DNA of 64,000 nt from Nonomuraea maritima (GCF_900100395.1 NZ_FNFB01000025.1:1-64000), one strand, 5' to 3'; positions 40,067 through 51,566 are shown, numbered from the stretch's first letter. Made by a program: numbers and translations. The notes: generated by a model not told the origin, from the sequence alone.

Positions 40067-40752
40067 TCCGCGTGCTGGTGGCGGACGACCAGGCGCTCGT
40101 CCGCGCGGGGGTGCGCATGCTGCTGCAGGCCGCGGGCGACATGGAGGTGGTCGCCGAGGCGGCGGACGGCGCGGAGGCCGTCCGCCTGGCCGAGCGTCAC
40201 CTGCCCGACGTGATCCTCATGGACCTGCGCATGCCGCGGGTCGACGGCCTGGAGGCCATCCGCCGGGTGCTCGCCGCCCGGCCGGGCGCGCGGGTCGTGG
40301 TGCTGACCACGTTCGCCGAGGACGGCAATGTCTACGCCGCCCTGCGCGCCGGGGCGGTCGGCTTCCTGGTCAAGGACGACGACCCCGCGCGTATGGTGGA
40401 CGCCGTCCGCCGGGCCGCGTCCGGCGAGCAGCTGCTCGCGCCGTCGGTGCTGCGCCGGGTGGTGGAGCGCTTCCTGGCCGCCGAGGAGCAGGCGGCCGCC
40501 TCGCCGGTTCCGCCGGGGCTGACGGAGCGCGAGCTGGAGGTGCTCGCCCTGGTCGGCACCGGCCTGTCCAACGCGGAGATCGCCGAGGAACTGCACGTCG
40601 GCGTCACGACCGTCAAGACCCACATCGCCGCCGCGATGGAGAAACTGGGCCTGCGCAACCGCATCCAGGCCGCCGTCGTCGCCCACCGCTCCGGCCTGGT
40701 CGACGCCTCCTTCCGCCCCGTCCACCCCCGCCGCAACCCGTCGAACCCCTGA
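40063..40752 (+). CDS. Response regulator, NarL/LuxR family
   Basis: The 229-residue protein has a receiver domain with acidic pocket VADDQ, phospho-acceptor Asp54 in ILMDLRMP and the conserved Lys in FLVKDD. The C-terminal LuxR-type HTH (LTEREVLEVLALVG-like, with LSNAEIAEELHVGVTTVKTHI abbreviated) follows. It is translationally coupled to the preceding kinase by a GTGA overlap and is its cognate partner. The C-terminal tail (RPVHPRRNPSNP) is not conserved. Targets are not predictable; no obvious neighbouring operon suggests one. Confidence 0.9.
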   Translation: MIRVLVADDQALVRAGVRMLLQAAGDMEVVAEAADGAEAVRLAERHLPDVILMDLRMPRVDGLEAIRRVLAARPGARVVVLTTFAEDGNVYAALRAGAVGFLVKDDDPARMVDAVRRAASGEQLLAPSVLRRVVERFLAAEEQAAASPVPPGLTERELEVLALVGTGLSNAEIAEELHVGVTTVKTHIAAAMEKLGLRNRIQAAVVAHRSGLVDASFRPVHPRRNPSNP

Positions 40753-40855
40753 CCACCGGCCCACCTCCACCGGCCCGCCGGCCGGCCGCCGTCTCCGTCC
40801 GCAGCTACGTTCGCCACGGGATCGGTGGGGTTCCGGCGCCGCTAAGGTCGGACGT

Positions 40856-41443
40856 GTGTATGTGAAGATCTGTGGTCTGAGCGAGCCGGAGCACGTGGTC
40901 GCCGCCGTTGAGGCGGGAGCCGATGCCATCGGCTTCGTTCTGACGAGGAGCTCGCGCCAGATCACGCCCGAGCGCGCCGCCGAGCTGGGCGCGCTGGTGC
41001 CCGAGCACGTGCTCACGGTCGGCGTGTTCCGCGGCGAGGACCCGGCGACCGTACGGCAGGCGGCGCTCGCCTCCGGGGTACGCGCCGTCCAGTTGCACGG
41101 CCGCCACCCCCACGGCGACTTCACCGCGCTGAAGGACCTCGGCGTCCGCCTCGTCAGGGCCGTGGACGCCCAGGCCGACCTGCGGTGCGGCGCCTTCGAC
41201 GAGGACCTGCTGATCGTCGACGCCCCCCAGGCGGGTTCCGGCCTGCCGTGGGACTGGGCGGCCGTGCGCGGCCGCGCCTCGGGGCGGTGGATGCTGGCGG
41301 GCGGCCTCGACCCGGCCAACGTGCGGGAGGCCGTCGCCGCCGCCGACCCGTGGGGGGTCGACGTCTCCAGCGGCGTCGAGACCGCTCCTGGCGTGAAGGA
41401 CTCCACGCTGATCCAGGCGTTCCTGAAGGCGGTACGCGGGTGA
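40856..41443 (+). CDS. trpF: Phosphoribosylanthranilate isomerase
   Basis: The 195-residue TIM-barrel enzyme catalyses the third step of tryptophan synthesis. Visible motifs are the opening YVKICGL with its catalytic Cys, ADAIGFVLTRSSRQ, VQLHG, LLIVDAP and the phosphate-binding ends MLAGGLDPANV and GVDVSSGVE. It is somewhat short but complete. The GTG at 40856 lies seven bases after the -10-like TAAGGT (40843-40848), so the message is likely leaderless. It stands apart from trpEG at 25284 and overlaps a GNAT gene by four bases. Some actinomycetes lack trpF and use PriA, so a dedicated trpF is worth noting. Confidence 0.9.
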   Translation: MYVKICGLSEPEHVVAAVEAGADAIGFVLTRSSRQITPERAAELGALVPEHVLTVGVFRGEDPATVRQAALASGVRAVQLHGRHPHGDFTALKDLGVRLVRAVDAQADLRCGAFDEDLLIVDAPQAGSGLPWDWAAVRGRASGRWMLAGGLDPANVREAVAAADPWGVDVSSGVETAPGVKDSTLIQAFLKAVRG

Positions 41444-42207
41444 CGACGGCCCCGCCCGATTCGGCCGCGCTGACCCGCGCCGTACGGTTCCTGCACGACT
41501 TCGCCCGCCGCAAGTCCCCGCGCGTGCTGCCCGTGCCCGGCGGCTTCGCGGTGCTCGACGACCGCTACACCGGCTCCTACGACGACAACAAGCTGATCGT
41601 CACCGAGGCGGCCGACCCGGGGGCGATCCTGGCGGCCGCCGACGAGGTGCTGGCCGCCAGGCAACACCGGCTGGTGTGCACCGACGACGACCGTCTCGGT
41701 GCGGCCCTCGAACCCGCCTTCACCGCCGCCGGCTACACGCACGAGACGAACCTCGTCATGACCTTCCACGGCGACCCGCCGCACGACCCGCCCCCGGCCG
41801 AACGGGTCGACCTCGGCGAGCTGGTGCCGGTGCTGCGTGGCGAGTGGCGCCGTACGCTGCCCGAGGCCACCGACGACGTGGTCGACGGGTTGGCCCGGCG
41901 GGCAGAGGCGCGGCCGCGGGGAGCAGAAAGGGTGGGCTTCTACGCCGTCCGCACCCCTGAGGGCGAGATCGCCGCCCATGCCGACCTCTACGTGCACGAG
42001 GGTGTCGCCCAGATCGAGAGCGTCTTCACCGCGGAGGAGCACCGGGGCAAGGGCTACGCGCGCGCCCTGCTGACGGCCGTGCTCGCCGAGGCCGTGGACG
42101 CCGACCTGATCTTCCTGGTGGCCGACGCCGCCGACTGGCCCCGTCACTTCTACACCCGTCTCGGCTTCACCGAGGCCGGCCGCGCACACGACTTCCTCCG
42201 CGCCTGA
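41440..42207 (+). CDS. GNAT family N-acetyltransferase
   Basis: The 255-residue protein has a divergent N-terminal half and a typical GNAT C-terminal half: ADLYVHEGVAQIESVFTAEEHRGKGYARALL contains the acetyl-CoA-binding R-G-K-G-Y-A motif (segments abbreviated), followed by LIFLVADAADWPRHFYTRLGF. The first 120 residues (FAVLDDRYTGSYDDNKLIV) are a second, degenerate GNAT-like fold found in several actinobacterial acetyltransferases. Its GTG start overlaps the trpF stop (GTGA), so both are translated together, though no functional link is obvious. Confidence 0.8.
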   Translation: MTTAPPDSAALTRAVRFLHDFARRKSPRVLPVPGGFAVLDDRYTGSYDDNKLIVTEAADPGAILAAADEVLAARQHRLVCTDDDRLGAALEPAFTAAGYTHETNLVMTFHGDPPHDPPPAERVDLGELVPVLRGEWRRTLPEATDDVVDGLARRAEARPRGAERVGFYAVRTPEGEIAAHADLYVHEGVAQIESVFTAEEHRGKGYARALLTAVLAEAVDADLIFLVADAADWPRHFYTRLGFTEAGRAHDFLRA

Positions 42208-42364
42208 GCCGCCGGCAACGGCCCGTCCTTCACCGCTCCTGTGCCGCCGGCGGCGGCACGCTGCGCCCTACCCGAGTCGCCAATAACGTCATACATGGCG
42301 GAAAAGCATGTAATGCCCCATCCTGGGCCGCTGCGGCCGGGCCCCACGCAGTAGGGTCTGCTGC

Positions 42365-42946
42365 GTGAGTGAGACTTCCGCCGAGGACCGTATCTGGACG
42401 GTTCCCAACCTCCTGAGCTTCCTGCGCCTGCTGGGCGTGCCCGTGTTCCTGTGGCTGGTGCTCGGGCCCAAGGAGGACGGCTGGGCCATCGGGGTCCTCG
42501 CGGTCGCCGGTTTCACCGACTGGCTCGACGGAAAGATCGCCCGCGCGTTCAACCAGACCAGCCGCCTCGGCCGGCTGATCGATCCCGCCGCCGACAAGCT
42601 CTACGTCTTCTGCACGCTCCTCGCCCTGCTGCTGCGCGAGGTCATCCCGTGGTGGCTGGTCGTCCTCATCCTCGCCCGCGAACTCTTCGTCGGGGCGTCC
42701 ATCCCCGCCCTCCGTAAATACGGATATAAAGCGCTTCAAGTGCATTTTCTGGGCAAGGCAGCCATGTTCAACCTCATGTACGCCTTCCCGCTCCTCTTCC
42801 TCGCGACCCACCCCGGGTGGTATGCCGATATAGCCCGAGTTGTTGGGTGGGCGTTCGCGCTCTGGGGAACGGGCCTGTACTGGTGGGCGGGGGTGCTGTA
42901 TGTGGTACAGGTGCGACAACTCGTAACCGCGGCCAAGAAGGGGTGA
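42365..42946 (+). CDS. CDP-alcohol phosphatidyltransferase (PgsA-like)
   Basis: The 193-residue membrane enzyme has the complete CDP-alcohol motif D52-x2-D55-G56-x2-A59-R60-x8-G69-x3-D73-x3-D77 and about five membrane helices. It transfers a phosphatidyl group from CDP-diacylglycerol to glycerol-phosphate or a similar alcohol. The position matches PgsA2 (Rv1822) in the M. tuberculosis block, whose alcohol is uncertain. The GTG at 42365 lies seven bases after TAGGGT (42352-42357), so it is probably leaderless. A run of rare AT-ending codons occurs near 42715-42750. The next gene starts four bases after its stop. Confidence 0.87.
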   Translation: MSETSAEDRIWTVPNLLSFLRLLGVPVFLWLVLGPKEDGWAIGVLAVAGFTDWLDGKIARAFNQTSRLGRLIDPAADKLYVFCTLLALLLREVIPWWLVVLILARELFVGASIPALRKYGYKALQVHFLGKAAMFNLMYAFPLLFLATHPGWYADIARVVGWAFALWGTGLYWWAGVLYVVQVRQLVTAAKKG

Positions 42947-42950
42947 TCGG

Positions 42951-45452
42951 GTGAAGGCGGTCGTCATGGCGGGCGGAGAGGGCACTCGGCTGCGTCCGAT
43001 GACTGCCAACCAGCCCAAACCCCTGCTCCCCGTCGCCAACCGCCCGATCATGGAACACGTGTTACGCCTGCTCAAACGGCACGGCGTGACCGACACGGTG
43101 GTGACGCTCCAGTTCCTCGCCGCCCTTGTGCGCAACTACTTCGGCGACGGCGACGAACTCGGCATGAACCTCGAGTACGCCACCGAGGACGTCCCCCTCG
43201 GCACCGCGGGAAGCGTCAAGAACGCGGCCGCCCGCCTCCGCGACGACCGATTCATCGTCATCTCCGGCGACGCCCTCACAGATATTGATTTATCGAGCAT
43301 GCTCCGCTTTCACCGCGAAAATGGAGCCCTTGTCACGATCGGCCTGAAACGCGTTCCCAATCCGCTCGAATTCGGGATCATCATCGTCGACGACGGCGGC
43401 CGCGTGCAGCGCTTCCTGGAGAAGCCCACCTGGGGCCAGGTCTTCTCCGACACCGTCAACACCGGCATCTACGTCATGGAGCCCGAGATCCTCGACGCCG
43501 TCGCCGACGGTGAGCCGGTCGACTGGTCCGCCGACGTCTTCCCCACCCTCCTCGCCCGCGGCGCCCCCATCTACGGCTACGTGGCCGACGGCTACTGGGA
43601 GGACGTCGGCACCCACGAGAGCTACCTCAAGGCCCAGGCCGACGCCCTGTCGGGCAAGGTCCGGGTGGACATCGGCGGCTTCGAGATCTCCCCGGGCGTC
43701 TGGGTGGCCGACTCGGCCTCCGTCGATCCCGACGCCGTGCTCAAGGGCCCCGTGCTCATCGGCGACTACGCCAAGGTCGAGGCGGGGGCCGAGCTGCGCG
43801 AGTACACCGTGATCGGCAACAACGGGGTCGTGCGCGAGGGGGCTTTCCTGCACCGCGCGGTCGTCCACGACAACGTCTACCTCGGCCCCGGCGTCCACCT
43901 GCGCGGCTGCGTGATCGGCAAGAGCACCGACGTGATGGCCGGCGCCCGTATCGAGGAGAACGCCGTCATCGGCGACGAGTGCGTCATCGAGTCCGAGGCG
44001 TACGTCTCCAGCGGGGTCAAGGTCTACCCGTTCAAGACCATCGAGGCCGGCGCGGTGGTGAACACCAGCGTCATCTGGGAGTCGCACGGCCGGCGCAGCC
44101 TGTTCGGTCCGCGCGGCGTCAGCGGCCTCGTCAACGTCGAGATCACCGCCGAGCTGTGCGTCCGCCTCGCCAGCGCGTACGCCACCACCCTGCGCAAGGG
44201 CTCCCTCGTCGTCACCTCGCGCGACTGCTCGCTCGCGGCCAGGGCGCTCAAGCGGGCCGTCAACGCGGCGCTGACCGCGAGCGCGATCAACGTCCTCGAC
44301 CTCGAGGCCGCCCCGATGCCCGTCACCCGCTTCCACACCGCCAGAGAGTCGGCCGCGGGCGGCATCGCGCTGCGCACCACCCCGGGCGACCCGCAGAGCG
44401 TGGACATCGTCATCATGGACGGCCGCGGCGCCGACCTGGCCCCGGCCGCCCAGCGCAAGCTGGAGCGGGTCTTCTCCCGCCAGGAGTACCGCCGCGCCTT
44501 CCCCGGCGAGATCGCCGAGCTGACGTACCCGTCTAGGGCCGTCGAGGGCTACACCCGTGAGCTGCTCGCCCACGTCGGCGTGCACGGCGTGCGCGACATG
44601 AAGGTGGTCGTCGACTGCGCCGGCGGCACGTCCTCGCTGGTCCTGCCCGCGCTGCTCGGACGGGTCGGCGTGGAGGCGCTCATCGTCAACGCCCGCCTCG
44701 ACGACGTCTCGCCCACCGAGACGCTGGCCGGCCGGCGTCGCGACCTGCAACGCCTGTCGGAGCTGGTCGCCTCCTCGCGGGCGGCGTTCGGGGTGCGGTT
44801 CGACCCGGTCGGCGAGCGCATCGCCCTCGTCGACGAGCGGGGCCGGCTCATCAGCGAGGAGCGCGCGCTGCTCGTCGTCCTCGACCTCGTCGCCGCCGAG
44901 CGCCGCGGCGGACGGGTCGCCCTGCCGGTCACCACGACCCGCGTCGCCGAGCAGGTCTGCCGGTTCCACGGCGTGCAGGTGCAGTGGACGACCACCGCGC
45001 TCGACGCGCTCACCTCGGCCGCGGCCGGCCACGACATGATCTTCGCGGCCGACGGGCGCGGCGGGTTCGTGGTCCCGGAGTTCAGCCCCGCCATCGACGG
45101 GCTGGCCGTGTTCATGCGGCTGCTCGGGCTGGTCGCCCGCACCCGCCTGTCGCTCAGTCAGATCGACGCGCGCATCCCCGAGGTGAAGCTGCTCAAGCAC
45201 GCCGTGCCGACCCCGTGGGCGACCAAGGGCGCCGTCATGCGCTCGGTCATGGAGGCCGCCGAGGCCGAGGGCGGCGGGCGCGTCGACACCACCGACGGTG
45301 TCCGGATGGCGTACGACGACGGCAGCTGGGTGCTCGTGCTGCCCGCCGCGGCGGAGCCTGTCACCGACCTGTGGGCCGAGGCGTGGGACGTCGACGCGGC
45401 CCAGGCGCTGCTCGAACGCTGGGCCCGTATCGTCGAGCGGGCCGCCACGTGA
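42951..45452 (+). CDS. Sugar nucleotidyltransferase fused to a phosphomannomutase-like domain (mannose-1-phosphate guanylyltransferase type)
   Basis: The 833-residue protein begins with the nucleotidyltransferase signature VVMAGGEGTRLRPMT and QPKPLLPV and continues to about 235. A left-handed beta-helix follows (about 250-375), then a phosphomannomutase/phosphoglucomutase-like fold (about 385-830). In the latter, the loop that should read T-A-S-H-N-P with the phosphoserine reads T-T-P-G-D-P in GGIALRTTPGDPQSVDIVI, so the mutase is probably inactive and may be regulatory. The product is most likely GDP-mannose or a related sugar nucleotide for glycolipid synthesis. The GTG at 42951 follows GGGGTGATCG. 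TTA codons occur at positions 38 and 114. Confidence 0.82.
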   Translation: MKAVVMAGGEGTRLRPMTANQPKPLLPVANRPIMEHVLRLLKRHGVTDTVVTLQFLAALVRNYFGDGDELGMNLEYATEDVPLGTAGSVKNAAARLRDDRFIVISGDALTDIDLSSMLRFHRENGALVTIGLKRVPNPLEFGIIIVDDGGRVQRFLEKPTWGQVFSDTVNTGIYVMEPEILDAVADGEPVDWSADVFPTLLARGAPIYGYVADGYWEDVGTHESYLKAQADALSGKVRVDIGGFEISPGVWVADSASVDPDAVLKGPVLIGDYAKVEAGAELREYTVIGNNGVVREGAFLHRAVVHDNVYLGPGVHLRGCVIGKSTDVMAGARIEENAVIGDECVIESEAYVSSGVKVYPFKTIEAGAVVNTSVIWESHGRRSLFGPRGVSGLVNVEITAELCVRLASAYATTLRKGSLVVTSRDCSLAARALKRAVNAALTASAINVLDLEAAPMPVTRFHTARESAAGGIALRTTPGDPQSVDIVIMDGRGADLAPAAQRKLERVFSRQEYRRAFPGEIAELTYPSRAVEGYTRELLAHVGVHGVRDMKVVVDCAGGTSSLVLPALLGRVGVEALIVNARLDDVSPTETLAGRRRDLQRLSELVASSRAAFGVRFDPVGERIALVDERGRLISEERALLVVLDLVAAERRGGRVALPVTTTRVAEQVCRFHGVQVQWTTTALDALTSAAAGHDMIFAADGRGGFVVPEFSPAIDGLAVFMRLLGLVARTRLSLSQIDARIPEVKLLKHAVPTPWATKGAVMRSVMEAAEAEGGGRVDTTDGVRMAYDDGSWVLVLPAAAEPVTDLWAEAWDVDAAQALLERWARIVERAAT

Positions 45453-45600
45453 GGCCCGCCGGAGGAGAAGGGAAAATCTGTGCCGACGCCGCGCGCGGAA
45501 AGCGCCGCAAGATCGTAATGTTGAAGTGCGCGGCGGCATGGACCGCGGGGCGGGGCGACGGTAACTTGGTCTGCGTCCAACCCGAGTCCAGCGCCCCGGC

Positions 45601-45629
45601 TTGACCTTTGCCGCTGATCAGCGTAAGTT
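45601..45629 (+). promoter_or_regulatory. Promoter of the FHA-MerR operon
   Basis: TTGACC (45601-45606) and TAAGTT (45624-45629) are separated by exactly 17 bases, near consensus for the vegetative sigma factor. It lies in the 264-base gap after the nucleotidyltransferase gene; the predicted start leaves a leader of about 80 bases before the FHA gene. Confidence 0.7.
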
Positions 45630-45716
45630 GCGGCATTCGCAAAAGTGGAAAAGCGAAGGCAGGCGCGCCCGAAAGCACCGTCGCCGCGTCTTCGCGGTAG
45701 GAGGCCGAGCCGATCG

Positions 45717-46229
45717 ATGCCGAGCGTCTACTGCACGCAGTGCGGGCACGCCAACCCCGAGGATGCCCGTTTCTGTTCCCGTTGTGGGTCACCGCTGACC
45801 AGACCCGAGGTCTCCGGGGACACCACGTCGACGATCTCCGTCGCGGGAATCGAGGCGTACGAGGCTGAGACAGGCGACATGCTCCTGGCCGAGCGGGCGC
45901 TCGTCGAGCAGCTGCCGCCGGGCGCGGCCCTGCTCACGGTCACCCGGGGGCCCAACCAGGGCAGTCGTTTCAGGCTCGACAAAGACCTGACCACGACCGG
46001 GCGCCACCCCGAGAGCGACATCTTCCTCGACGACATCACGGTCTCCCGCCGGCACGTCGAGTTCTACCGTCACCGCGGCGGCCAGTTCTCCGTGCGCGAC
46101 GTCGGCAGCCTCAACGGCACCTACGTCAACCGGGAGCGGATCGAGGAGGTACCGCTGCACTCCGGAGACGAGGTGCAGATCGGCAAGTTCCGGCTTCTCT
46201 TCCTGATGCGGGGCCACTCCGGCGTATGA
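45717..46229 (+). CDS. garA: FHA-domain regulator with N-terminal zinc ribbon (GarA-like)
   Basis: The 170-residue protein has a zinc ribbon with C6-x2-C9 and C20-x2-C23, a Thr-rich linker DTTST (35-39), then an FHA domain with GRHPESDIFLDDITVSRRHVEFY and VGSLNGTYVNRERI. GarA/OdhI proteins are phosphorylated by PknB or PknG at a Thr pair in an E-T-T-S motif and regulate 2-oxoglutarate dehydrogenase and glutamate metabolism. The DTTST here is in the right place to serve this role. The zinc ribbon is an addition relative to the mycobacterial protein. The ATG at 45717 follows GGAGG. A MerR gene follows, as in M. tuberculosis. Confidence 0.78.
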   Translation: MPSVYCTQCGHANPEDARFCSRCGSPLTRPEVSGDTTSTISVAGIEAYEAETGDMLLAERALVEQLPPGAALLTVTRGPNQGSRFRLDKDLTTTGRHPESDIFLDDITVSRRHVEFYRHRGGQFSVRDVGSLNGTYVNRERIEEVPLHSGDEVQIGKFRLLFLMRGHSGV

Positions 46230-46296
46230 GTGAGCCAAGCGCGCGATCCATGGACACGCGCCCGGACGGGGCCGGGGCACCGGCGCTGGAGGCCTC

Positions 46297-46950
46297 ATGA
46301 GCTCGCAGGCCGCACGCTCGCACATGAGCATCGGTGAGGTGCTCGCCCTCCTGCAGGGCGAGTTCCCCGACGTCACCGTCTCCAAGATCAGGTTCCTGGA
46401 GGGTGAGGGCCTGATCGAGCCGGAGCGCAGCCCGTCCGGCTTCCGGAAGTTCACCCACCTGCACGTCGAGCAGCTCCGCTTCATCCTCACCGAGCAGCGC
46501 GACAACTACCTGCCGCTGCGGGTGATCAAGGACAAGATGGCCGAGAGCTTCGGCCGGCCGCGCGTCGTGCAGGACAAGCAGGAGGTCCGGCTCAGCCGGG
46601 CCGAACTGCTGGAGGCCGCCGACATCGACGAGGAGACCCTCGCCGAGCTGGAGGACTACGGCCTGCTGGCCCCGGTGGCCCGGCGCTACGACGAGGAGGC
46701 GCTCAAGGTCGCCCGCGTCGTCGGCTCCCTGTCCCGCTTCGGCCTGCGGGCCCGCCACCTGCGCGGGGTCAAGGCCGCCGCCGAGCGTGAGTGCGGCCTC
46801 GTCGAGCAGACGGTCGCCCCCATGCTCAAGCGCCGCGCCCCCGGCGCGATCGCCGAGGCCGACGAGGCCGCCAGGGAGGTCTCCACCCTTCTGCTCGACC
46901 TGCACGCCTCTCTCGTACGTACGGGCATCCGCTCGGTCTTCGGGCGTTGA
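46297..46950 (+). CDS. MerR family regulator (Rv1828-like)
   Basis: The 217-residue protein has an atypical N-terminal MerR winged helix (SIGEVLALLQGEFPDVTVSKIRFLEGEGLIEPERSPSGFRKF, abbreviated) followed by a helical effector region. It matches the MerR protein encoded after garA in mycobacteria. The ATG at 46297 follows GGAGG. It lies 67 bases after the FHA gene in the same operon. The C-terminal half (RRYDEEALKVARVVGSLSRFGLRARHL) resembles a second helix-turn-helix-like bundle. The regulon is unknown. Confidence 0.85.
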   Translation: MSSQAARSHMSIGEVLALLQGEFPDVTVSKIRFLEGEGLIEPERSPSGFRKFTHLHVEQLRFILTEQRDNYLPLRVIKDKMAESFGRPRVVQDKQEVRLSRAELLEAADIDEETLAELEDYGLLAPVARRYDEEALKVARVVGSLSRFGLRARHLRGVKAAAERECGLVEQTVAPMLKRRAPGAIAEADEAAREVSTLLLDLHASLVRTGIRSVFGR

Positions 46951-47103
46951 GCAGCGGACGAACGTCACATGGGCCCTGCTTGACCTCTGGGGCGAGGGCG
47001 CATTCCGGGCCCCGCGGGTGTTACGTTGAAACGAAGAGCCAATCAGCAGAAGCGATGTTCGAAGAGCTGTGCCGGGTGACCGGTCACAATTACGGAGCAG
47101 CCC

Positions 47104-47574
47104 GTGTTGCAGATGGAGGTCGTGGGCGTACGCGTTGAAATGCCCACCAATCAGCCGATCGTCCTGCTCAAGGAGGCACACGGGGAACGGTTCCTGCCCA
47201 TCTGGATCGGCATGACCGAAGCCACGGCCATCGCCCTCGCCCAGGCGGAGGAGCCGCCACCGCGGCCTCTCACCCATGACCTGTTCCGCGACGTGCTGAG
47301 CGCCCTCGGTGTCGGCCTGCGGGCGGTCAACATCGTCGCCCTGCGCGACGGCATCTTCTTCGCGGACCTCGTCTTCTCCAACGGGGTGGAGGTCAGCGCC
47401 CGCCCGTCCGACTCGATCGCGCTCGCCCTGCGCACGGGGGCGCGCATCTTCGCCAGCGAGGAAGTCGTCCAGGAAGCGGGTGTGATCATCCCCGACGACC
47501 AGGAGGACGAGGTGGAGAAGTTCAGGGAGTTCCTTGACACAATCACTCCCGAGGACTTCGGCCGGGCGGGGTAG
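47104..47574 (+). CDS. Bifunctional nuclease (BFN) domain protein
   Basis: The 156-residue protein is a BFN/DUF151 domain: VVGVRVEMPTNQPIVLLKE, then GERFLPIWIGMTEATAIALA, GVGLRAVNIVALRDGIFFADLVF and RPSDSIALALRTGARIFASEEV, followed by an acidic tail (DDQEDEVEKF). Plant and bacterial members have both RNase and DNase activity or act as conserved regulators. The GTG at 47104 has a GGAG about seven bases upstream. It occupies the same place as Rv1829 in the mycobacterial block, between two MerR genes. Confidence 0.87.
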   Translation: MLQMEVVGVRVEMPTNQPIVLLKEAHGERFLPIWIGMTEATAIALAQAEEPPPRPLTHDLFRDVLSALGVGLRAVNIVALRDGIFFADLVFSNGVEVSARPSDSIALALRTGARIFASEEVVQEAGVIIPDDQEDEVEKFREFLDTITPEDFGRAG

Positions 47575-47618
47575 GTATTTCAGTGCATTTACGCTTCACG
47601 ACGCGCCGAGCCGGATCG

Positions 47619-47647
47619 TTGACTGCGCATGGTCACGGTCCTACGGT
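47619..47647 (+). promoter_or_regulatory. Promoter of the second MerR gene
   Basis: TTGACT (47619-47624) and TACGGT (47642-47647) are spaced by 17 bases, followed by about 70 bases to the GTG start at 47722. Confidence 0.65.
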
Positions 47648-47721
47648 GCAAGTGAAACCCATGGCCGCACTTCACGAACCCCCAGATCAGGCCATGGGAT
47701 GAGAGAAAGCCGGAGGTCCGC

Positions 47722-48342
47722 GTGGCGGTCAGCAGCGGCGAGGGAAAAACGGCCGGCCAGGAAGATCCGGTGCGGCGTGAGAGTGCGCGGCAGCGTGCGG
47801 GAGAGCAGGGTCTGCTCTTCGACGAGCAGCCGGCGCAGCTGCCGGCCGACATCGGCTACCGCGGGCCGACGGCCTGCGCGGCGGCCGGCATCACCTACAG
47901 GCAGCTCGACTACTGGGCGCGCACCGGTCTGGTGGAGCCCACGATCAGGGCCGCCCAGGGCTCCGGTTCGCAGCGCCTCTACAGCTTCCGCGACATCCTG
48001 GTGCTCAAGGTCGTCAAGCGGCTCCTCGACACCGGGGTCTCCCTCCAGCAGATCCGTACGGCCGTGCAGCATCTGCGTGACCGCGGGGTCGCCGACCTCG
48101 CGCAGATCACGCTCATGAGCGACGGGGTCAGCGTCTACGAGTGCACCTCCGCCGACGAGGTGATCGATCTGCTCCAGGGCGGCCAGGGCGTGTTCGGCAT
48201 CGCGCTCGGCAGGGTCTGGCGAGAGGTCGAGGGGTCGCTCGCGGAGCTGCCGGGGGAACGCGCGGCGGTCGAGGACACCGTCCCGGCCGACCACCCCGCT
48301 GACGAACTCGCCCGCAGGCGCCGGGCCCGCCGCATCGGCTGA
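47722..48342 (+). CDS. MerR family regulator (Rv1830-like)
   Basis: The 206-residue protein has a Glu- and Arg-rich N-terminus, a MerR HTH (GPTACAAAGITYRQLDYWARTGLVEPTIRAAQGSGSQRLYSF, abbreviated) and a dimerisation helix (ILVLKVVKRLLDTGVSLQQIRTAVQHL), then a region with TLMSDGVSVYECTSADEVIDLL. It matches the MerR regulator preceding gcvB in mycobacteria, one of which affects growth and antibiotic tolerance. The GTG at 47722 follows GGAGG at seven bases and has its own promoter upstream. The glycine riboswitch and gcvP come next. Confidence 0.85.
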   Translation: MAVSSGEGKTAGQEDPVRRESARQRAGEQGLLFDEQPAQLPADIGYRGPTACAAAGITYRQLDYWARTGLVEPTIRAAQGSGSQRLYSFRDILVLKVVKRLLDTGVSLQQIRTAVQHLRDRGVADLAQITLMSDGVSVYECTSADEVIDLLQGGQGVFGIALGRVWREVEGSLAELPGERAAVEDTVPADHPADELARRRRARRIG

Positions 48343-48439
48343 ACAGATCCCGGCATTCGGTGACAGGCCGGTCATCAGCGCCAATCGTCGTTATGTCGCC
48401 TTACCGTAGTAACCTAGGGCAGGTAAGGCTGACGACCCC

Positions 48440-48640
48440 GTGCGGGAGAGTCCCCGGGCTGATGAGTGCCGGGGCGCCGAAGGAGCAACCCTCCCCGGAA
48501 TCTCTCAGGCATCCAGTACCGCTCGGGCGAGGCAACTCTGGAAAGCAGGTGCGTCTGCCAGACGCACCTCACCGACGGTGCAAGCCCCACGGGGTGAAGC
48601 TCTCAGGTCGCGGCGCACCGCCGCACTGACAGAGGGGGAG
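48440..48640 (+). promoter_or_regulatory. Tandem glycine riboswitch upstream of gcvP
   Basis: Two glycine aptamers lie in series. The first contains GCGGGAGAG (48442-48450), GCCGAAGGAGCAA near 48476-48488 and CTCTCAGGCA near 48502-48511. The second contains GGCAACTCTGGAAAG (from 48531), CACCGACGGTGCAAGCC near 48570-48586, GGGGTGAAGCTCTCAGG near 48591-48607, and a closing CTGACAGAGGGGGAG. Glycine binding normally turns on the downstream glycine cleavage gene. The gap to the gcvP ATG is about 60 bases. Confidence 0.92.
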
Positions 48641-48696
48641 ATCCGGCACTCGCCCGCGCCCTGGCGCCGGTCTCCATAGCCTCGGGAGGCACCTCG

Positions 48697-51528
<2,832 letters not shown>

Positions 51529-51534
51529 TCCCGT

Positions 51535-51566
51535 CCGGCGGCTCACCGCGTGCGGTGAGCCGCCGG
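51535..51566 (+). terminator. Terminator of gcvP
   Basis: A 15-base perfect inverted repeat (51535-51549 with 51552-51566) immediately follows the gcvP stop codon. It is GC-rich with almost no loop between the arms, so the actual hairpin will have a slightly shorter stem. Confidence 0.75.

Noticed and set aside
46980..47027. TTGACC and TACGTT considered as a promoter for the BFN gene
   Set aside because: The two boxes are 36 bases apart, too far for a sigma-70 promoter.
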